From Candidatus Aminicenantota bacterium (GTDB taxonomy: Bacteria; Acidobacteriota; Aminicenantia; Aminicenantales; Aminicenantaceae), in NCBI GenBank assembly GCA_016926925.1, contig JAFGNQ010000458.1:1-6362 (forward strand): a stretch of 6,362 nucleotides of DNA, in the 5' to 3' direction. The notes under the pieces were generated by a model that was given only the letters and a program-made list of their open reading frames with translations, was not told the DNA's origin and did no database searches. Shown here piece by piece: positions 6,350 to 6,362 of the stretch. Made by a program: the position numbers and the translations under genes. How positions within the stretch are numbered: the stretch's first letter is position 1; every line of letters starts with the position of its first letter.

Positions 6350-6362
6350 TATAAAATTGTCC

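Overview
The window is an ordinary-looking bacterial catabolic cluster of about 50 % GC. All six genes are on the + strand and all encode acyl-CoA chemistry. In order they are: the C-terminal three quarters of an SCP2-type thiolase, a DUF35 zinc-ribbon/OB-fold partner protein, a methylcrotonyl-CoA-carboxylase-type carboxyltransferase (beta subunit), a methylglutaconyl-CoA-hydratase-like crotonase, a biotin carboxylase, and a small biotin carboxyl carrier protein. The thiolase + DUF35 pair and the separate biotin carboxylase and carrier genes recall anaerobic, often syntrophic or sulfate-reducing, Desulfobacterota-like bacteria. That placement is an inference from gene style and is not proven; there is no rRNA or other marker here.

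Layout: bases 1-1319 hold the thiolase and DUF35 genes, tightly linked by a 14-base gap with a strong ribosome binding site. A 205-base gap (1320-1524) with short inverted repeats follows. Bases 1525-3955 hold the carboxyltransferase and hydratase genes, one base apart and probably translationally coupled. A 157-base AT-rich gap (3956-4112) carries the most notable non-coding structure: a perfect 15-bp inverted repeat across the hydratase stop codon, then a second inverted repeat overlapping a plausible promoter. Bases 4113-6123 hold the biotin carboxylase and carrier genes, joined by a Shine-Dalgarno sequence embedded in the last codons of the carboxylase. Bases 6124-6362 are non-coding and end in a consensus TTGACA element followed by AT-rich DNA, probably a promoter for a gene beyond the window.

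Together, biotin carboxylase, carrier and carboxyltransferase would form an ATP-dependent acyl-CoA carboxylase converting 3-methylcrotonyl-CoA to 3-methylglutaconyl-CoA. The crotonase would hydrate that to HMG-CoA. This is the core of leucine/isovalerate degradation. HMG-CoA lyase, isovaleryl-CoA dehydrogenase and an acetoacetate CoA-transferase are not in the window. The thiolase could act on the resulting acetoacetyl-CoA. Substrate assignments rest on family motifs only.

I found no mobile element, CRISPR array, RNA gene or clearly novel system. The points most worth a second look are the inverted repeats at 3940-3998 and 4034-4080, and the split of the usual fused alpha subunit exactly at its inter-domain boundary.
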